Part shown: positions 1 to 8,912 of the stretch, piece by piece
Numbering within the stretch: the first letter of the stretch is position 1
How the letters are laid out: every line of letters starts with the position of its first letter
Assembly (NCBI RefSeq): GCF_003206645.1
Contig: NZ_PZJP01000006.1
Coordinates: 109,653-173,652, forward strand
Direction: 5' to 3'
From: Salinicola aestuarinus
Lineage (GTDB): Bacteria > Pseudomonadota > Gammaproteobacteria > Pseudomonadales > Halomonadaceae
DNA length: 64,000 bases
Notes under the pieces: generated by a model
What the model was told of the DNA's origin: nothing
Database searches by the model: none
The model's input: only the letters and a program-made list of their open reading frames with translations
Program-made: the position numbers and the translations under genes

Positions 1-218
1 TTGTCCACGGCACGCCGCTGAAGGTCCTGGTCGGTGACGACCGATGCCGAGCGCGACGTTTCAATGAGTGGTGTGGCGACCTTGAGTGCCGTGGCGGTCA
101 CGACGAGGGTGTCGGCGGTCTCGGTCGTCTGCGCGTCGGACTGCCCCTGCGCGACGGCGGCGCCGGGTAGCGCTAGCAGCATGCCGCCGACGAAGGCAAA
201 TCTGTGGGTGATGGTCAT
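1..218 (-). CDS. TonB-dependent outer-membrane receptor, N-terminal part
   Basis: Reading the minus strand from 218 to the window edge gives a signal peptide (hydrophobic GGMLLALPGAAVAQ around residues 10-23). It is followed by DTLVVTATALK and a plug-domain start (RSASVVTDQDLQRR), which is typical of TonB-dependent siderophore receptors. Only about 72 residues lie in the window, so the ligand cannot be read from the protein. It diverges from fhuD across a Fur box at 363-381, so a ferric-hydroxamate receptor is the natural guess. The ATG at 218 fits the signal peptide. The family is well supported and the substrate is inferred from context. Confidence 0.8.
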   Translation of the reverse strand, partial: MTITHRFAFVGGMLLALPGAAVAQGQSDAQTTETADTLVVTATALKVATPLIETSRSASVVTDQDLQRRAVD

Positions 219-362
219 TGCGTCGGGTCCTCGAGCGGCCGAATGTCTTGGGATGTAGTCCGTTGGCAAGCGAGTGTAATGGAAGGTGGTTGTCATTTGA
301 ATGAGAATTGGTCTTAATCGAGGACGACACGCAATAGCATTGCCTCTAGCCCGCTCTCGATT

Positions 363-381
363 GATAACGATTGTCATTCGA
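363..381. promoter_or_regulatory. Fur box between TonB receptor and fhuD
   Basis: GATAACGATTGTCATTCGA matches the 19-bp Fur consensus GATAATGATAATCATTATC at 13 of 19 positions by eye. It lies in the gap between the divergent receptor (start 218) and fhuD (start 473), where Fe-Fur could repress both. A weaker AT-rich TCATTTGAATGAGAATT stretch at about 293-309 may be a second Fur contact. Confidence 0.6.
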
Positions 382-472
382 TCTACCATCACCAGCCATC
401 GCCGCCGCCCGGGCGCCCGCGGTCAGCGCCGATGGGCGACCGCACTTTCGTACGCACCTGCAGGAAAGCCCC

Positions 473-1381
473 TTGCCGCGTCACTCCCTCGCCAGTATCG
501 CCGCGGTAGCGCGCTTTCTCGTGCTCGCCACCCTGCTGACGTTCACGACTCACGCCGATGCCAGCGCCACGCCCCGTATCGCGGCGTCTAACTGGACCGT
601 GGCGGAAACGCTCATCGCGCTCGGAGTCACGCCCTACGCCGTGGCGGACATCCCCAACTACAACGCCTGGGTCGCCGCCCCACCGATCCCGCCGGCAACG
701 CTCGACATGGGTCTGCGCAATCAACCCAATCTGGAACTTCTGGCCCAGAAGCCACCGGACGTGCTGATCAGTAGCGCCCTCTTCTCGCGTGACAACGCGC
801 GGCTCGAACACCTGATGCCGGTGCGCCTGATCGATAACTTCTCGAGCGACCTGCCCTACTTCGACGCCACGGTGGAGATGACCCGCGAGATCGCCCGGCT
901 GAGCCATACCGAGGATCGTGCCGAACAGCTCATCGCGGAGACGAAGCGCACGCTGACCCGCACGTCCGAGGCTCTCGCGGAGGTGAATCGGCCGGTCTAC
1001 GTGGTGCAGTTCAGCGACCCTCGCCACGTCAGGGTCTTCGGCGAGGGCAACATGGTAGGGACGCTGATGGCGCGCACGGGACTCGACAACGCCTGGACCG
1101 GGCCGACCAACGGCTGGGGCTATGCCAATGTTTCCCTCGACCGCCTGGCCGAGACGCCGAACGCCCATATCGTGGTCATCAGGCCCTTTCCACGCTCGGT
1201 CAACGCCGAACTCTCCAGCAACCACATCTGGACGCACCTGCCTGCAGTGCGTGAGGGCCGCGTCAGCGAGATCGACCCGGTCTGGATCTTCGGGGGGCTG
1301 CGCTCGATCGAGCGCCTCTGCCACGCACTGGTCGGCGCTCTCGCGCCCGACGTGACGCTGACTGACGGAGACGCCTCGTGA
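473..1381 (+). CDS. fhuD: Iron(III)-hydroxamate ABC transporter, substrate-binding protein
   Basis: FhuD-type periplasmic protein that hands ferric-hydroxamate siderophores to the FhuB permease. A signal peptide (hydrophobic FLVLATLLTF, ending near ADASA) is followed by the class III binding-protein fold. Stretches such as ALGVTPYAVADIPNYNAW, GLRNQPNLELL and DPRHVRVFG recall E. coli FhuD. The frame is open from 371, but a start there would fall inside the Fur box. TTG at 473 has AGGA 8 nt upstream and sits just before the signal peptide, so it is preferred. The stop overlaps the start of fhuB, indicating translational coupling. Confidence 0.85.
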   Translation: MPRHSLASIAAVARFLVLATLLTFTTHADASATPRIAASNWTVAETLIALGVTPYAVADIPNYNAWVAAPPIPPATLDMGLRNQPNLELLAQKPPDVLISSALFSRDNARLEHLMPVRLIDNFSSDLPYFDATVEMTREIARLSHTEDRAEQLIAETKRTLTRTSEALAEVNRPVYVVQFSDPRHVRVFGEGNMVGTLMARTGLDNAWTGPTNGWGYANVSLDRLAETPNAHIVVIRPFPRSVNAELSSNHIWTHLPAVREGRVSEIDPVWIFGGLRSIERLCHALVGALAPDVTLTDGDAS

Positions 1382-3375
1382 TGTCACGCACTCGCTCTCC
1401 CCGCTGGATCGTGCTGCTGCTGGCAGCGGGCGTGATCACGCTCGGCTACGTCAACCTCGCGACCCAGTTCGGCGATCTCGAGGGCCATTGGTGGCAGGCA
1501 ATGCTCAGCCCCGACGACGACCGAATTCGCCAGGTGGTGCTGCACTTCACGCTGGCGCCGCGACTGCTGGTCGCTCTGATGGGCGGCGCGGCACTGGCAC
1601 TGGCCGGCTGTCTGATGCAGCAGGTGCTGCGCAACCCGCTCGCCTCGCCTGCCACGCTCGGCGTGACCAGCGGGGCGCAGATGGCACTGGTCATCGCCAC
1701 CCTCTGGGGCCCGAGCTGGATGCTGGCCGGACGGGAGTGGATTGCCCTGGCCGGCGGCGCCGGGGCCGCGGCACTGGTTCTCGCGCTGTCGTGGCGGGCG
1801 CGGCTGGCGCCGATGGTCGTGGTGCTCTCGGGTCTGGTGGTCAGCCTTTACGCCGGGGCAGTCAGCAGCGCTCTGCTCCTCTTCCATCAGCAGAGCTTGA
1901 CCGGCCTGTTCATCTGGGGCGCCGGCGCGCTGGCGCAGGATAGCTGGGACGACACCCGCTTTCTGGCGGTACGTTTGGGCATCGTGCTGGTGCTCGCCCT
2001 GCTGCTGCTGCGCCCCCTGTCGCTGCTCGATCTCGAAGAGGAAGGCGCCAAAAGTCTCGGTATCTCGATGCGCAAACTGCGCTTTGCCGCCCTGGGGCTG
2101 GGCATCTTCGTCACCGCCTGCGTCGTCTCTGCCGTGGGGCTGATCGGCTTCATCGGTCTTGCTGCGCCGGCCATCGCGCGGTTGTCGGGAGCGCGCACGC
2201 TGCGCCAGCGGCTGGGTTGGTCGCTGCCGATCGGGGCACTCCTGCTGGCCGTGACGGATCAGGTCGTTCAGGCACTTTCGCCCTTGACCGCGGCGCTGCT
2301 GCCCACCGGCGCAATGACCGCCGCCCTGGGGGCCCCGTTGCTGCTCTGGCTACTGCCTCGTCTGTCGCTCAATGGCGCGCGCCCGGTCACCCGCGGGGCG
2401 ATGGCGATGCCGCGCCGCGTGCATCCCGAGCGGCGACTGTGGCTACTCGCCGGCGTGGCCGTGGCGGTAGTCATCGTCGCGCTGGGTTTTGGCTTTGTAC
2501 TCGAGGGGCGTTCCGCGCACCCCGCCTGGATGGGGCTCGGTGACCTGGGACTGGTCATCGACTGGCGACTGCCTCGTGTCGCGACAGCCGCCGCCGCGGG
2601 GCTGATGCTGGCCCTGGCGGGGACGATCCTGCAGCGCATGACCGGCAACCCCATGGCGAGCCCCGAAGTGCTCGGCATCAGCGCCGGCGTGGCCATCGGC
2701 GTGATCGCACTCATGCTGCTGCCACTCGGGATCGCCCCGCTGAGCCGTTCGCTCGGCGGCCTTGGCGGCGCCATCGCCGCGCTGCTGGTGCTGATCGCGT
2801 GCAACCGGCGCAACGGGTTCGCGCCGGAACGGTTGCTGCTGACCGGCATCGCGATCTCGTCGCTGCTCGACGCCATGCGTGCCATCGTGCTGGCGAGCGA
2901 CGACCCGCGAGCGCAGTCGCTACTCTCCTGGCTCAGCGGTTCGACCTACTACGCCAGCCTGACCTCGATGGGATGGATCGTCGTCATCGCGATGGCACTG
3001 CTGGTGCTGGTGCTGCCGTTGCAGCGGTGGCTGACGCTACTGCCACTCGGCGCGCCGACGGCGAAGGCGCTCGGCGTCGATGTCGATCGCAGCCGGCTGA
3101 TACTGCTGGCGCTGGTGGCACTGCTGACAGTGGCGGCGACGCTGGTTGTCGGCCCGCTCTCGTTCGTGGGACTGCTGGCACCGCACATGGCGAGGTTGAT
3201 GGGTCTGAATCGGGCCCGGCATCAGTTGGTCGGCGCCGCACTGCTGGGAATGATCGTGATGGTCGCCGCCGACTGGCTGGGGCGGAATCTCTTCTTCCCT
3301 TACCAGCTACCGGCGGGCGTGGTCGCTGCCCTGATCGGCGGGATCTATTTCATGTGGGGGCTACGCCGACTGTGA
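1378..3375 (+). CDS. fhuB: Iron(III)-hydroxamate ABC transporter, double-length permease
   Basis: This 665-residue protein contains two tandem FecCD permease units, roughly residues 10-330 and 350-665, the hallmark of FhuB. Each half repeats the pattern 'LPRLLVALMGGAALALAG', then 'RNPLASPATLG', then 'GLIGFIGLAAPAIAR' (second half RMTGNPMASPEVLG and GPLSFVGLLAPHMARL). It forms the inner-membrane channel for ferric-hydroxamate import with FhuD and an FhuC ATPase. The start is GTG at 1378 or ATG at 1381, overlapping the fhuD stop. No fhuC follows: the next gene is an unrelated small one on the other strand. The ATPase must therefore lie outside the window or be borrowed from another system. Confidence 0.9.
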   Translation: MMSRTRSPRWIVLLLAAGVITLGYVNLATQFGDLEGHWWQAMLSPDDDRIRQVVLHFTLAPRLLVALMGGAALALAGCLMQQVLRNPLASPATLGVTSGAQMALVIATLWGPSWMLAGREWIALAGGAGAAALVLALSWRARLAPMVVVLSGLVVSLYAGAVSSALLLFHQQSLTGLFIWGAGALAQDSWDDTRFLAVRLGIVLVLALLLLRPLSLLDLEEEGAKSLGISMRKLRFAALGLGIFVTACVVSAVGLIGFIGLAAPAIARLSGARTLRQRLGWSLPIGALLLAVTDQVVQALSPLTAALLPTGAMTAALGAPLLLWLLPRLSLNGARPVTRGAMAMPRRVHPERRLWLLAGVAVAVVIVALGFGFVLEGRSAHPAWMGLGDLGLVIDWRLPRVATAAAAGLMLALAGTILQRMTGNPMASPEVLGISAGVAIGVIALMLLPLGIAPLSRSLGGLGGAIAALLVLIACNRRNGFAPERLLLTGIAISSLLDAMRAIVLASDDPRAQSLLSWLSGSTYYASLTSMGWIVVIAMALLVLVLPLQRWLTLLPLGAPTAKALGVDVDRSRLILLALVALLTVAATLVVGPLSFVGLLAPHMARLMGLNRARHQLVGAALLGMIVMVAADWLGRNLFFPYQLPAGVVAALIGGIYFMWGLRRL

Positions 3376-3438
3376 TGCCGGCGCAGTTCGGCGCACCGGG
3401 CAGAACACCGGCGGCCTGACTTGCCTTACCCTTTGTCC

Positions 3439-3687
3439 CTACCCCGCCGCGTTGAGCGCCGGGATGAGATGGGCCTCGATCGCCGCGCGAACCGAGGGCA
3501 GCATGATATCGGTCTTCGTGAGCCACTCTCGGACCGCGCTCTCCAGCCCTTCAACGCCATCGGCCCGGTGACAACCCGCCGCCAGCCGAGCAGCGGTCTC
3601 CGGGCACGCCTGCTCAGGCACATGGACGCCAAGTGCGACCAGACGCTGGCGAAAGTCCTCGCCGTCGATGAGTTCGACGATCATCAT
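3439..3687 (-). CDS. Small hypothetical protein
   Basis: An 82-residue soluble protein with no signal peptide or membrane segment, rich in Ala, Leu, Glu and Arg. It is probably helical. ATG at 3687 (or 3684) is preceded by a GGGGGTGG ribosome-binding stretch. I do not recognise a family. It sits alone between fhuB and the LapG-type gene on the opposite strand. It is judged coding from the good start signal and protein-like composition, but a chance frame in GC-rich DNA is not excluded. Confidence 0.45.
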   Translation of the reverse strand: MMIVELIDGEDFRQRLVALGVHVPEQACPETAARLAAGCHRADGVEGLESAVREWLTKTDIMLPSVRAAIEAHLIPALNAAG

Positions 3688-3858
3688 GTTCCACCCCCGA
3701 TTTCCCTGGTTTGCGGACGGATTAGGAGTCTATTCGTCAGACTCGACTTCCCACTTCTGCGCTACCTTCTGTTTTAACCACGTCGTCGTTCCCTCACAAC
3801 AGCGACGCGTGTCTGATGCCCTGCTTCGCCAGCCGATCCGCCAGGAGAGCCGACGCTT

Positions 3859-3917
3859 TCATGATCCCCTCCTTCATGACCCACTCGCTCATGACCCACT
3901 TTCGATGATCCACTCGC
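3859..3917. repeat. Imperfect 15-bp tandem repeat, about four units
   Basis: Units starting near 3859, 3874, 3889 and 3903 follow the pattern TCATGACCCACTCGC with a few changes. The array sits directly over the start of the LapG-type gene (ATG at 3905 is inside the last unit). Being a multiple of 3 it stays in frame, and read as protein gives a repeated HDPL. It has no known function. Confidence 0.7.
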
Positions 3918-4546
3918 TCACCATCTCCTTGAGACGTCTGCCCTCTCTGGGTCAGGCCACGAGCGCGCTGATCGTTGCCGCGGGACTGCTCGTCGGCGCC
4001 CCGGCCCAGGCGTTCACCTACTGGGACGACCCGACGGCTTCCGCGGTCACGCTCTCGCGCGCCGACTTCATCGCCCGGGCTGGCCGCATGGATGTCGAGT
4101 CGCGGCTCGTCTACGTCAATCGCGTCCTCAACAACGCGGCGCGCCAGCGCGAGGAGACCGAGGACGTCTGGAAGGGCTTCGACCGGCTGATCGCGGATGG
4201 CTATGGTGACTGCGAGGACTTCGCCATCGCCAAGTATCAGATCCTGCTCGCCGCCGGTACCGCATCCGACCGTCTCGATCTGCTTGCCGCCCATGACACG
4301 CTGACGCCGACCTATCATGCGGTGCTGCGCTATCGTCGCGATGACGGCAGCCACTGGATCCTCGACAACCTTACGCCGTTGATTCTCAAGGGCAGCGAGC
4401 GACGCGATCTCGAACCCATCGTGGCCTTCGACCGCGACCGCGCCAAGCACTACCGGAACGGCGCGTTTCACGCCGTCGACCCGGCGCGCATCGTCCTTGG
4501 TGATCAGCCGCTGGCCGAGCGCATGCCCAAGCTGCTCGATTATTGA
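3905..4546 (+). CDS. LapG-type transglutaminase-like cysteine protease (periplasmic)
   Basis: A bacterial transglutaminase-like cysteine proteinase of about 213 residues. A signal peptide (ALIVAAGLLVGAPAQA) is followed by TYWDDP. The catalytic triad candidates are Cys in YGDCEDFAIAK, His in TYHAVLRY and Asp in WILDNLTP. In Pseudomonas, LapG cleaves the giant adhesin LapA near its N terminus to release cells from biofilms and is restrained by LapD. Neither lapD nor an adhesin gene is adjacent here. ATG at 3905 was chosen because it puts the signal peptide at the N terminus. The ribosome-binding site is poor and the leader is repetitive, so the start is uncertain. Confidence 0.75.
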   Translation: MIHSLTISLRRLPSLGQATSALIVAAGLLVGAPAQAFTYWDDPTASAVTLSRADFIARAGRMDVESRLVYVNRVLNNAARQREETEDVWKGFDRLIADGYGDCEDFAIAKYQILLAAGTASDRLDLLAAHDTLTPTYHAVLRYRRDDGSHWILDNLTPLILKGSERRDLEPIVAFDRDRAKHYRNGAFHAVDPARIVLGDQPLAERMPKLLDY

Positions 4547-4564
4547 GCGTCGATCAGCGGTCGA

Positions 4565-5449
4565 CTAGGTGTCGGGGGCCGAGCTTTGGCCGCTGTCGGC
4601 GATGATCTTCTCCGCCCGCAGATAGTCGATCAGTTTCTCCGCCGCCTCCTCCGGCGAGAGATCGGTCAATACCTGCCCGCCGGACGCCGAGGACTTGGCC
4701 GCCGCGGCCTTGAAACGATCCCGCGCGTTGGTCGACTTCACCACCTTGAGCCGTTTGGGCCGCGCCCGCGCGGGCTGCCACTGCCAGTCGACGTTGGCAA
4801 CATCGAGACACGCCTCCCCCGCTGGCAACAGATCGTCGACGGTTTCGATCCGCCCCCGCCGCGCCGGTCCGAAAGCACTCTGGCGCGGTGCTTCGGCAAC
4901 GCTGTCCACCGCGATCACACACGGCAGCTGGATCTCGAGGCGTCGGCGCTGGCCCTGCGGCAGCGCCTGCAGCACGGTGACACTCTGCGCGTCGCAGCGC
5001 TCGATGGCGGCCACGCCGGTCGCGATCGCCCAGCCCAACTGCTCCGCCAGCAGATAGCCCACCATCCCCGATCCTTCACCACATTCGGCACGCTGACCGG
5101 TAAGCGTGATCGTCGCGCCGGTTCGTTCCAGCCAGGCGGCAAGCAGCGGCACGGCATCCTCCTCGGCGCCCATCGGCAGCAGCGAGAGCGTCCCGTCGCG
5201 TGAATCATCGAGCCCGTGAAACATGCCCAGGTAACCTTCCAGACACTCCCGCAGCAAAGCATCCTCAGGGTCGCCGGCATGCACCAGCGATAGATCGGCA
5301 CCGGCCAGCATCAGCCCCATCTCGACGGCACGCGCGTCCTCACGAGCGCGACCGGGCCGGCCGGAGACCGGATGGCGACCACTCGACACCAGCGCCACCG
5401 CCTTCACCTCAATCTGGGACGAAGGCCCTTTCGCATCAGGCTGCGGCAT
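4565..5449 (-). CDS. etfB: Electron transfer flavoprotein beta subunit of the dimethylglycine operon
   Basis: An EtfB/FixA-family protein of about 294 residues that accepts electrons, here most likely from the DgcAB demethylase, and passes them toward the quinone pool. The N-terminal nucleotide-binding fold is visible (VKAVALVSSGRHPVSGR, EMGLMLAGADLSLVHAG, LLAEQLGWAIATGVAAI). The start is ATG at 5449 with an excellent GGAGGAG site, though the frame is open upstream. It overlaps the end of etfA by 14 bp. The C-terminal SPEEAAEKLIDYLRAEKII resembles the usual beta-subunit end. It is the last gene of the operon. Confidence 0.88.
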   Translation of the reverse strand: MPQPDAKGPSSQIEVKAVALVSSGRHPVSGRPGRAREDARAVEMGLMLAGADLSLVHAGDPEDALLRECLEGYLGMFHGLDDSRDGTLSLLPMGAEEDAVPLLAAWLERTGATITLTGQRAECGEGSGMVGYLLAEQLGWAIATGVAAIERCDAQSVTVLQALPQGQRRRLEIQLPCVIAVDSVAEAPRQSAFGPARRGRIETVDDLLPAGEACLDVANVDWQWQPARARPKRLKVVKSTNARDRFKAAAAKSSASGGQVLTDLSPEEAAEKLIDYLRAEKIIADSGQSSAPDT

Positions 5450-6725
5450 GTTGAGACTCCTCCGTTTGCCACGACTCGCCATCGCCATCTCGCGGCTGGC
5501 CGAGCCGTTCACAGACCGCCGCCAGCACCGCGTCACCGTCGGCGATGAGCGCTAGATCGGCGCGTTTGACCATGTCGCAGCTCGGGTCGTTGTTGATCGC
5601 GATCACCCGCTGGCACTTGGCGATCCCCTGCAGATGCTGGACCGCGCCGGAAATCCCCACCGCGACGTAACAGCTCGCGGTCACGAAGGTGCCGGTAGCG
5701 CCGACCTGACGGGTCCGCACCATGTAGCCGTCGTCCACCGCCACGCGGGAGGCGCCTTCGCTGGCCCCCAGCACGCGGGCGGCGTGGTGATAGCCCTCCC
5801 AGTCGGAGACGCCCCGGCCGGCAGAGAGAATGAACGGCGCTTGGGCAAGTGGAATCTCCTGCGGGTCGACGGCGACGCGGCCGCGGTCGATGACGCCTGC
5901 GGGCGTGGCCGGGTCTGCCGCCGTCAACGACGCCTCACCGGTCGCTGCCAGATCGATGCGCCGCGCTTCGTGGCGCGTCTCGCTGACGGGCTCGGCACAT
6001 TCGGGCAGGGCCAGTAGCACTCGGGCGACGTCACGCAGAATGTCCTGGCGATCCCCCGCGCGGGAGAGCGTCCTGCCGTCGTTGAGCTGCCACACCCGGG
6101 TCGCCGGGCGAGCGTCAGCGGCACCCCGAGCCGCAAGCCGCGCGCCGAACCGGCGACCGAGGTCGCCGCCGTCCGGCAGGGCATCGGCAAAGACCCAGTG
6201 CTGCGGCGCAAGGGCGCCTTCGACGGCGAGGAGCGCGGACAGACGCGCTTGTGGGTCGTAGCCTTCGGCAACCGTGGCGGCGAGATCGACCACGCGATCG
6301 GCGCCCGCGTCCTCGAACCCGGTGACACCGCTAAGAAAGGTGATCGCCGTCACCGCCAGATCGCGGCCGTCAGCGAGCTGCCGGGCGAGGCCGAAGAGAT
6401 CCTTGTCGTGATCGCCGAGACGTCCTTCGGGCAGCTCCGGGACGACCACGATATGCCCCGCGGGCTGATCGATGACGATCTGACGCCGCGCCGGTTCGGC
6501 GCTGGCTTGCGAGGCGCTCACCGGGCTCGCTTCCACCGAGGCCCCGCTGCGGTCGATTCGCCTGATGCCGTTGGGGCCGATCGCCCCGAGCGCGTGGGGA
6601 TTGACTCGTGTCACACCTTCGCTGCTGGTCCAGCGCCAGGCCGGGCGGGCGAATTCGTGATGGCGCGGATGCAGCCGATTGCGCCGGGCGCGTTCCGCGT
6701 GGGGGTCGATGCGTCTGACGCTCAT
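5436..6725 (-). CDS. etfA: Electron transfer flavoprotein alpha subunit of the dimethylglycine operon
   Basis: An EtfA/FixB-family protein of 429 residues. The C-terminal FAD-binding domain is clear: GASRVAVDDGYM, VGATGTFVTASCYVAVGISG, AVQHLQGI and AINNDPSCDMVKRADLALIADG at about residues 320-400. The N-terminal 80 residues (MSVRRIDPHAERARRNRLHP onward) are a basic extension not found in short EtfA proteins. The start overlaps the stop of dgcB by 4 bp (ATGA). Family members in betaine catabolism operons are named EtfA or FixB; the role is inferred from this synteny. Confidence 0.88.
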   Translation of the reverse strand: MSVRRIDPHAERARRNRLHPRHHEFARPAWRWTSSEGVTRVNPHALGAIGPNGIRRIDRSGASVEASPVSASQASAEPARRQIVIDQPAGHIVVVPELPEGRLGDHDKDLFGLARQLADGRDLAVTAITFLSGVTGFEDAGADRVVDLAATVAEGYDPQARLSALLAVEGALAPQHWVFADALPDGGDLGRRFGARLAARGAADARPATRVWQLNDGRTLSRAGDRQDILRDVARVLLALPECAEPVSETRHEARRIDLAATGEASLTAADPATPAGVIDRGRVAVDPQEIPLAQAPFILSAGRGVSDWEGYHHAARVLGASEGASRVAVDDGYMVRTRQVGATGTFVTASCYVAVGISGAVQHLQGIAKCQRVIAINNDPSCDMVKRADLALIADGDAVLAAVCERLGQPRDGDGESWQTEESQHAAA

Positions 6726-8698
6726 GCCGGTTCCTCCTCGCGAGTCGAACTAGAGGCGGGCGCTGCCGGCGCCGTCGCCACCAGGGCATCGGCGACCATC
6801 TCGGCGAGATCCCGAATGCGCGGGCGCGGCTCGACCACGCCTTCGAGCATCGCGGTGCACTGCGGGCAGGCGACGGCGACGGTGGTCGCCCCGGTCGTAC
6901 GCACGTCCTCCATGCGCATGTCGGGGATGCGCGCGCGGCCGGGCACGTCGGAGAGCGCCGCCCCGCCGCCACCGCCGCAGCAGCGCGAACGGTAGCCGGA
7001 ACGCTCCATCTCGGCGACCTCCAGCCCCAGTGCGGCGAGCACCTGCCGTGGTGCGGCAAACTCGCCGTTGTAACGCCCCAGATAGCAGGGGTCGTGATAG
7101 GTGACGGTCTCCGGCTGCGTCGGGGCGGCCACGTTGATACGTCCCCCGTCGAAGAGCTCGGCGATGAAGGTCGAGTGGTGCAGTACGCGGTAGTCGCCAC
7201 CGAAGGCGCTGTACTCGCGGCCCAGCACATGGAAACTATGCGGGTCGGCGGTGACGATGCGCGCGAAGCGGTAACGCGCCAGCGTGGCGATGTTGCGCTC
7301 GGCCAGGCGCTGGAAAGTCGCCTCGTCACCCAGGCGGCGCGCGACGTCGCCGCTGTCCCGCTCTTCGTCACCCAGCACGGCGAAGTCGACGCCGCCGGCA
7401 CGCAGGATCTTGACCAGCGAGCGCAGGGTGCGCTGGTTGCGCATGTCGAAGGCGCCGTCACCCAGCCAGAGCAGCACATCGACACCTTCGGGGCGATCCT
7501 TGATCCGCGGCATCTCCAGATCCGCCGCCCAGTCGAGGCGGGAGGCGTTGTCGAGCCCGCCGGGATTGTCGGTGGCGATCAGGTTGTCCAGCGCCGCGGC
7601 GCCCTTCTCCGGCGTTTCGCCTTTCTCCAGCGTAATGAAACGGCGCATGTCGACGATGGCGTCGACATGCTCGATCATCATCGGGCACTCCTCGACGCAG
7701 GCACGACAGGTCGTGCAGGCCCAGAGCGTCTGCGCTTCGACCAGCTGTGGCACGATCGGCTCGGACGGGCCGCCGTGATGTTTACCGACGTCGATGCCGG
7801 GGTAGCCGGACCCTGCATAGCGCGCGTCAGAACCGCCGGCCATTCCGACGATCATGTCCTGAATCAGTTTCTTGGGATTGAGCGGCTGCCCCGCCGCGTA
7901 GGCCGGGCAGACATTCTGACAGCGGCCGCACTGCACGCAGGCGTCGAATCCCAGCAGCTGCTCCCATTGAAAGTCGGCGGGCTTCTCCACGCCCAGCGTC
8001 TTCGCCGTAAGGTCCAGCGGGAACAGCGCGGTGGACCGGCTACCGCGATGGACGTCATGGCCGACATCGGCATGATTGTCGTCGAACCGCTCGGGGCGCC
8101 GGTGGAACGCCAGATGAAAGGAGCCGGCGAAGGCGTGCTTCATCGGTCCGCCCCACCCCATGCCGACCACCATTTCCAGCAGTCCCCAGACCAGCACGGC
8201 GGCGAGCACGATCGCCAGCACGCCGCCGCCGAGAGCGGTCGGCGCGACGCCGACCAGCGGCAAACTGATCAGGAACATGCTGACCGAGTAGGCGATCAGA
8301 CTCTTGGAGAGACGCTGCCACGGGCCCTTGGAGAGCTTGGGCGGCGGGTTCACACGGCGCAGATTGACCGCGATGGTGCCGATGAACATCACCAGGCTCG
8401 CCGCCAGCAGCAGCCCGCCGAGCATCGGATTGCGCCAGCCGAAACCGTGAACGACCAGCGCCAGTGCCATCGCGGCGACATAGCCTCCGGCCGTTGCCAC
8501 GTGGGTATGCGCAATCGCCTTGTCGCGAGCAACGACATGGTGCAGGTCGTTCAGATAGCGCTTGGGCATCAGCACGAGCCGGCGCCACACCATCGGCGTG
8601 CGCTGGCCCTGACGCCACAGTCGGATGCGGCGAAAGGCGCCAACCGCCCCGAGCGCCAGCGCCGCAAAGATCAGAATGGGGAGTAGCGTCTGCAACAT
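6722..8698 (-). CDS. dgcB: Dimethylglycine demethylation protein DgcB, membrane Fe-S subunit
   Basis: A 658-residue protein with several membrane segments in residues 1-180 (LLPILIFAALALGAVGAF, YVAAMALALVVHGFG, LLLAASLVMFIGTIAV, then GGVLAIVLAAVLVWGLLEMV). Two [4Fe-4S] motifs follow: CVQCGRCQNVCP near residues 254-266 and CTTCRACVEECP near 328-340. There is a heterodisulfide-reductase-type CCG motif (RCCGGGGG near 573). With DgcA it removes a methyl group from N,N-dimethylglycine to give sarcosine. The CCG module probably relays electrons to EtfAB. It is followed by etfA with a 4-bp overlap, and 214 bp with no recognised element separate it from dgcA. Confidence 0.9.
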   Translation of the reverse strand: MLQTLLPILIFAALALGAVGAFRRIRLWRQGQRTPMVWRRLVLMPKRYLNDLHHVVARDKAIAHTHVATAGGYVAAMALALVVHGFGWRNPMLGGLLLAASLVMFIGTIAVNLRRVNPPPKLSKGPWQRLSKSLIAYSVSMFLISLPLVGVAPTALGGGVLAIVLAAVLVWGLLEMVVGMGWGGPMKHAFAGSFHLAFHRRPERFDDNHADVGHDVHRGSRSTALFPLDLTAKTLGVEKPADFQWEQLLGFDACVQCGRCQNVCPAYAAGQPLNPKKLIQDMIVGMAGGSDARYAGSGYPGIDVGKHHGGPSEPIVPQLVEAQTLWACTTCRACVEECPMMIEHVDAIVDMRRFITLEKGETPEKGAAALDNLIATDNPGGLDNASRLDWAADLEMPRIKDRPEGVDVLLWLGDGAFDMRNQRTLRSLVKILRAGGVDFAVLGDEERDSGDVARRLGDEATFQRLAERNIATLARYRFARIVTADPHSFHVLGREYSAFGGDYRVLHHSTFIAELFDGGRINVAAPTQPETVTYHDPCYLGRYNGEFAAPRQVLAALGLEVAEMERSGYRSRCCGGGGGAALSDVPGRARIPDMRMEDVRTTGATTVAVACPQCTAMLEGVVEPRPRIRDLAEMVADALVATAPAAPASSSTREEEPA

Positions 8699-8912
8699 GG
8701 TGCTTCTCCGAAAAAGTCACCGCCATGAACGATTCAGTGCGATGGCGGAAAACGGCAACGAGATCGGTTCCAGTCCCGTCACCCGGCAAAAGAAAGCGTG
8801 ATGAGCGATGGTCAGGCGCGGCGAAGACCGGCGAGCGAGCGCAGTGGACGTGGGTGTCCATGAGCCTCGCGAGCCGGGCTTCAACAACGCCTGGCCGCGC
8901 GCAATCGCTGTA

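Noticed and set aside
371..472. Longer fhuD start at TTG 371
   Set aside because: It would begin inside the Fur box, lacks a ribosome-binding site, and would bury the signal peptide 34 residues in.
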